From the NCBI GenBank assembly GCA_947628325.1, contig CANQZL010000060.1:1-8736 (forward strand): a stretch of DNA of 8,736 nucleotides, in the 5' to 3' direction. Source of the DNA: an uncultured Bacilli bacterium (GTDB lineage Bacteria > Bacillota_I > Bacilli_A > RF39 > UBA660). Of this stretch, positions 6,133-8,736 are shown one piece after another (positions within the stretch are counted from its first letter, which is position 1; every line of letters starts with the position of its first letter). The notes beneath the pieces were generated by a model. It searched no databases, was not told the origin of the DNA, and was given only the letters and a program-made list of their open reading frames with translations. The translations under genes were made by a program, and so were the position numbers.

Positions 6133-7454
6133 TATGCTTTATTTAATATTATTTTACTATCCCCAGATGGTATTTTATTATTAATAACATATTCAATTAG
6201 TCTTTCTCGTTTATTTTTTATTTTTCCCTCTATTATTAATTGATATAATTCTTCTAAAATTGAACCAACATCATCTTGACTAATACCAAGTTCTATTAAG
6301 TCTTTACCAGTAACTTTTAATTCATTCTTTTTAATAAAGGCAGTCTTATGATAATATTTCTTTAACATTTCATATTCATTATTAATATTATTTAATTGTG
6401 TAACATATGCTGGATTTTTTGCATAGTAGTTAGCTTTTTTAACTTTATATAAATCTTCAATATTTTCAATGCCAAATTTAGTTAAAAATTGTTTTATTTT
6501 TACATCATTACTTGGTATTTCATAATCATGATACTCTATTAATTTGGTAACTTTTTGAATTATTTTTTTATTAAATTTTAATCTGTTCATTATTTCACGT
6601 GCCATATCAGCACTTTTTTTAGCATGATCTTTATATTCAGCAATTCCTTCGCTATTTTTTTGAATAGTAAAAGGTTTGGCTAGGTCATGAAATAACATAG
6701 CAAGTCTTAAATCTAATTTAGGTTCAACACATTTTAAAGAAACATAAGTATGTTCTAAAGCATCATAAATATGATGGGGATCATTTTGGTTAAAATTTTC
6801 TAATAAAGCTAATTCTGGTATAAATTCTAGAAAAATATCAAAATATTTTTTTATGTAAAAATCACAACGAGGAACTATTAGTATTTTACATAATTCATCT
6901 CTTATTCTTTCTGGTGCTACATCTTTTAATAAATCTCTATCGTCAAACATATAGCCTTGAGTTTGAGCATCTATACGCATTGTATATTCAGCTGATAATC
7001 TAATTGCTCTTAATATACGAAGTGGATCTTTTATAAAGATTTCATCCTCATCACCATTCAATTTAATAACTTTGTTGTTAATGTCTTGAAGACCTGTAGA
7101 ATAGTCAATAAGTCCATCTTCATCAGAATATGCTAAGGCATTCATTGTAAAATCTCTTGTTGCCAAATCAGTTTCTAAAGTATTTTCTTTCGTACTATAT
7201 TTTGATATTTCCATAGGAAATTTTGAATTAACAACAGCCAATCGTGAATCATTTTCACCTTTATAGTATGTATTATAATCTTTTAATGATTTTTTTATTT
7301 TATCTAAAGAAACATTAGTACTTATATTATAATTAGAAGGCTTTTCATTCATAACCCAGTCTCTAACGGCTCCACCTGTTATGTATGCTTCATAGCCATG
7401 TTCATACAAAATGTTTAATACTTCATTTACTGGTTTAGGTATAACTATGTCCAT
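6132..7454 (-). CDS. CCA tRNA nucleotidyltransferase/HD-domain homologue with Asn-x-Asn replacing the catalytic Asp-x-Asp
   Basis: Class II CCA-adding enzymes complete the tRNA 3' CCA end. The 440-residue product has the family layout: GGAVRD (27-32), motif B TRDFTMNALAY (from 99), motif D K142-D143-P-L-R146 and RILRAIR, motif E PERIRDEL (181-188), then an HD domain with H235, H256-D257, H277 and H309-D310. Length is normal for the HD-containing type. The metal-binding D-x-D after GGAVRD is N41-Y-N43 (AAT-TAT-AAT), the Glu of the E-D-x-x-R motif is Lys142, and the stretch between motif A and TRDFT is about 12-15 residues shorter than usual and lacks the RHP segment. D143 and R146, which read the incoming nucleotide in CCA enzymes, remain. 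Inference: nucleotidyl transfer is probably lost or altered while the HD phosphohydrolase may remain. GGGAGG at 7462-7467 supports ATG 7454. Confidence 0.88.
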   Translation of the reverse strand: MDIVIPKPVNEVLNILYEHGYEAYITGGAVRDWVMNEKPSNYNISTNVSLDKIKKSLKDYNTYYKGENDSRLAVVNSKFPMEISKYSTKENTLETDLATRDFTMNALAYSDEDGLIDYSTGLQDINNKVIKLNGDEDEIFIKDPLRILRAIRLSAEYTMRIDAQTQGYMFDDRDLLKDVAPERIRDELCKILIVPRCDFYIKKYFDIFLEFIPELALLENFNQNDPHHIYDALEHTYVSLKCVEPKLDLRLAMLFHDLAKPFTIQKNSEGIAEYKDHAKKSADMAREIMNRLKFNKKIIQKVTKLIEYHDYEIPSNDVKIKQFLTKFGIENIEDLYKVKKANYYAKNPAYVTQLNNINNEYEMLKKYYHKTAFIKKNELKVTGKDLIELGISQDDVGSILEELYQLIIEGKIKNKRERLIEYVINNKIPSGDSKIILNKA

Positions 7455-7480
7455 ACATTTGCCTCCCTATTTTTCTACTC

Positions 7481-7517
7481 TATATATTATTATAGCTAAA
7501 ATTGTCAAATTTGTATA
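7481..7517 (-). promoter_or_regulatory. Predicted promoter region of the CCA-enzyme homologue
   Basis: Two overlapping arrangements are visible on the minus strand. TATACA (7517-7512), 17 bases, then perfect TATAAT (7494-7489) is the better pair. TTGACA (7508-7503), 16 bases, then TATATA (7486-7481) is the alternative. Both give a leader of about 20-30 bases before ATG 7454. I cannot tell which is used, and both may be. Confidence 0.6.
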
Positions 7518-7528
7518 GTAATTATTTT

Positions 7529-7557
7529 AAAAAAAATAATATAGATAAACTATATTA
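7529..7557 (-). terminator. Terminator of the polytopic membrane protein gene
   Basis: Arms 7537-7544 and 7550-7557 (TAATATAG/CTATATTA, 8 bp, extendable through one G-T pair) with a 5-base loop, followed on the minus strand by a U8 tract (7536-7529). The gene's stop codon (7555-7557) lies in the stem. Confidence 0.75.
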
Positions 7558-8736
7558 CTTTTCATTACTAGATTTATTAGTATTTTCTTCTAATACTTCT
7601 ACTTTCTTTTTACGTCCACGTTTTTTTGGTTGCTGATTTTTAGGAGATACTTCTTCTACATCTTTTATTGTTTTTTCACGATTACTTTTCTCAGAAATAT
7701 TTTCTTTATCATGAACTTCTTCAACTTTTTCTATTTCTTTAATTGCTTCTTCTGGCTTAGAGTCATTAGAAATAAGATTATTTTCATTTAATGGTTCAAC
7801 TTTATTGTTTGTGTTTTGGTTGAGCTTTTTCTTTTCATTAAACATTGCAAAGACTATTAAAGCAAGACCAATTAAAAGAATATAAATATACCAAGGAATA
7901 ACTTTTAAGTATTCAATAGAAACTAAAATAATACTTATTACCATTACAGTTAAAGAACAAAAGAAATAAGAATGCCATTTTTTACTGAAACTCATAATAG
8001 TTAAAACAAATAAAATCATTATATAGATAACTTCATCTGATAAGTCTTCAATAAAATATAGACCAATAACTGATATAACAATAAAACCAAAATATTCAAA
8101 AAATTTAACATCATTATGGATATTTTTGAAAACATAAGATGTAATAGTCATTATTGCCAAATACCATCCTAATAAGTAAACTGATATATATTCAATATTA
8201 AAATGATTTAAGGTACTTATATATAAACCTAAAATACTAAGAATACCTACTATTTTATATAATTTATTAGGATCTTTATAATTTAAAATATAATGAATTA
8301 TACTCCATAATAAACCAATACCAAAAGTTATAAAATTATTAAATTTAAATACAATAGAAGCAAAGATTAATGAAATTAAAGAAATATAAGTATAATAATT
8401 AACTTTTTTTCTTAATAAAGACATAATTGAATAAATGCCTATTAAACAATAACTCAAAATAGTAGTTATTATATTTTTATCCATTGTAAATAAAGTTAAA
8501 GATGTTAACATTGGTAAGATGAGTATAGCTTCATCTTGTTTTTCAAGTTTAACATATATAATTAAATATATTAAAGGTATTAAAACACCATATGTTCTTA
8601 TAAGAACTAAAGATTCTAATAGCAAAGTTATAATTATTAAAATATTTGAGTATCTATCTTTTAATTTATCAAATATTATTTCTAATAAATAAATTAAAGG
8701 TATTATAAATAAAGGAACATATTTAATAAATTCTTG
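7555..8736 (-). CDS. Polytopic membrane protein with lysine-rich AT-hook-like tail (5' end outside window)
   Basis: I do not recognise the family. The reading frame is open from the right edge of the window: the 37 codons before the TTG at 8625 are hydrophobic coding-like sequence (EFIKYVPLFIIPLIYLLEI and onward) with no stop, so 8625 is not the start and 393 residues of a longer protein are visible. About ten hydrophobic segments run from the edge to visible residue ~298, joined by short loops. They end in a charged, presumably cytoplasmic tail of ~95 residues that is Glu/Lys/Asn-rich with an acidic helix-like part (PEEAIKEIEKVEEV) and then PKKRGRKKK (coded at 7603-7629), an AT-hook-like core. 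No catalytic motif is visible. It lies upstream of, but is separated by a terminator from, the CCA-enzyme homologue, so the two are not co-transcribed from this end. Confidence 0.85.
   Translation of the reverse strand, partial: QEFIKYVPLFIIPLIYLLEIIFDKLKDRYSNILIIITLLLESLVLIRTYGVLIPLIYLIIYVKLEKQDEAILILPMLTSLTLFTMDKNIITTILSYCLIGIYSIMSLLRKKVNYYTYISLISLIFASIVFKFNNFITFGIGLLWSIIHYILNYKDPNKLYKIVGILSILGLYISTLNHFNIEYISVYLLGWYLAIMTITSYVFKNIHNDVKFFEYFGFIVISVIGLYFIEDLSDEVIYIMILFVLTIMSFSKKWHSYFFCSLTVMVISIILVSIEYLKVIPWYIYILLIGLALIVFAMFNEKKKLNQNTNNKVEPLNENNLISNDSKPEEAIKEIEKVEEVHDKENISEKSNREKTIKDVEEVSPKNQQPKKRGRKKKVEVLEENTNKSSNEK

Noticed and set aside
8623..8625. TTG at 8625 as the start of the polytopic membrane protein
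   Set aside because: The frame stays open and hydrophobic to the window edge and there is no ribosome-binding site; the gene is cut by the window.

Overview
The window is very AT-rich and densely packed. All visible genes end in TAA or TAG and every tryptophan is TGG, so the genetic code is standard. Strong AAGGAG-type ribosome-binding sites, sigma-A promoters, a CIRCE heat-shock operator and Firmicutes-type housekeeping genes point to an uncultured low-GC Firmicute (a Bacilli or Clostridia lineage near the Mollicutes branch). The exact taxon cannot be read from this stretch.

Layout. 1-3131 (+): three tandem, tightly coupled genes for short, diverged zinc-metallopeptidase-like proteins related to the M3 family (HExxH plus a downstream E-x6-E). 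The first may begin upstream of the window. 3156-4151 (-): DusB-type tRNA dihydrouridine synthase. 4281-4751 (+): a heat-shock unit, with a CIRCE operator laid over a near-consensus promoter and then an Hsp20 chaperone gene. 4767-5603 (-): a water-type aquaporin with an unusual acidic/lysine-rich tail. 5706-6077 (+): a small membrane-anchored protein of unknown function. 6132-7454 (-): a CCA tRNA nucleotidyltransferase/HD-domain protein whose catalytic Asp-x-Asp is Asn-x-Asn. 7555-8736 (-): the C-terminal part of a polytopic membrane protein with a charged tail carrying an AT-hook-like motif; its start lies beyond the right edge.

Transcription. Every convergent gene pair (three of three) is closed by a symmetric A-stem-T hairpin that should terminate both ways and overlaps stop codons. 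A fourth hairpin ends the right-most gene. Divergent promoters sit between dus and hsp20 and between the aquaporin and the small membrane protein. No gap exceeds 200 bases, and I see no tRNA, rRNA, CRISPR, insertion sequence or riboswitch.

How the genes relate. Most are independent housekeeping or stress units (tRNA modification, chaperone, water flux). The three-gene metallopeptidase-like cluster is the one real multi-gene unit and the best candidate for an undescribed system. The second striking point is the CCA-enzyme homologue with a lost catalytic metal site and a shortened nucleotidyltransferase core but intact nucleotide-recognition and HD motifs.
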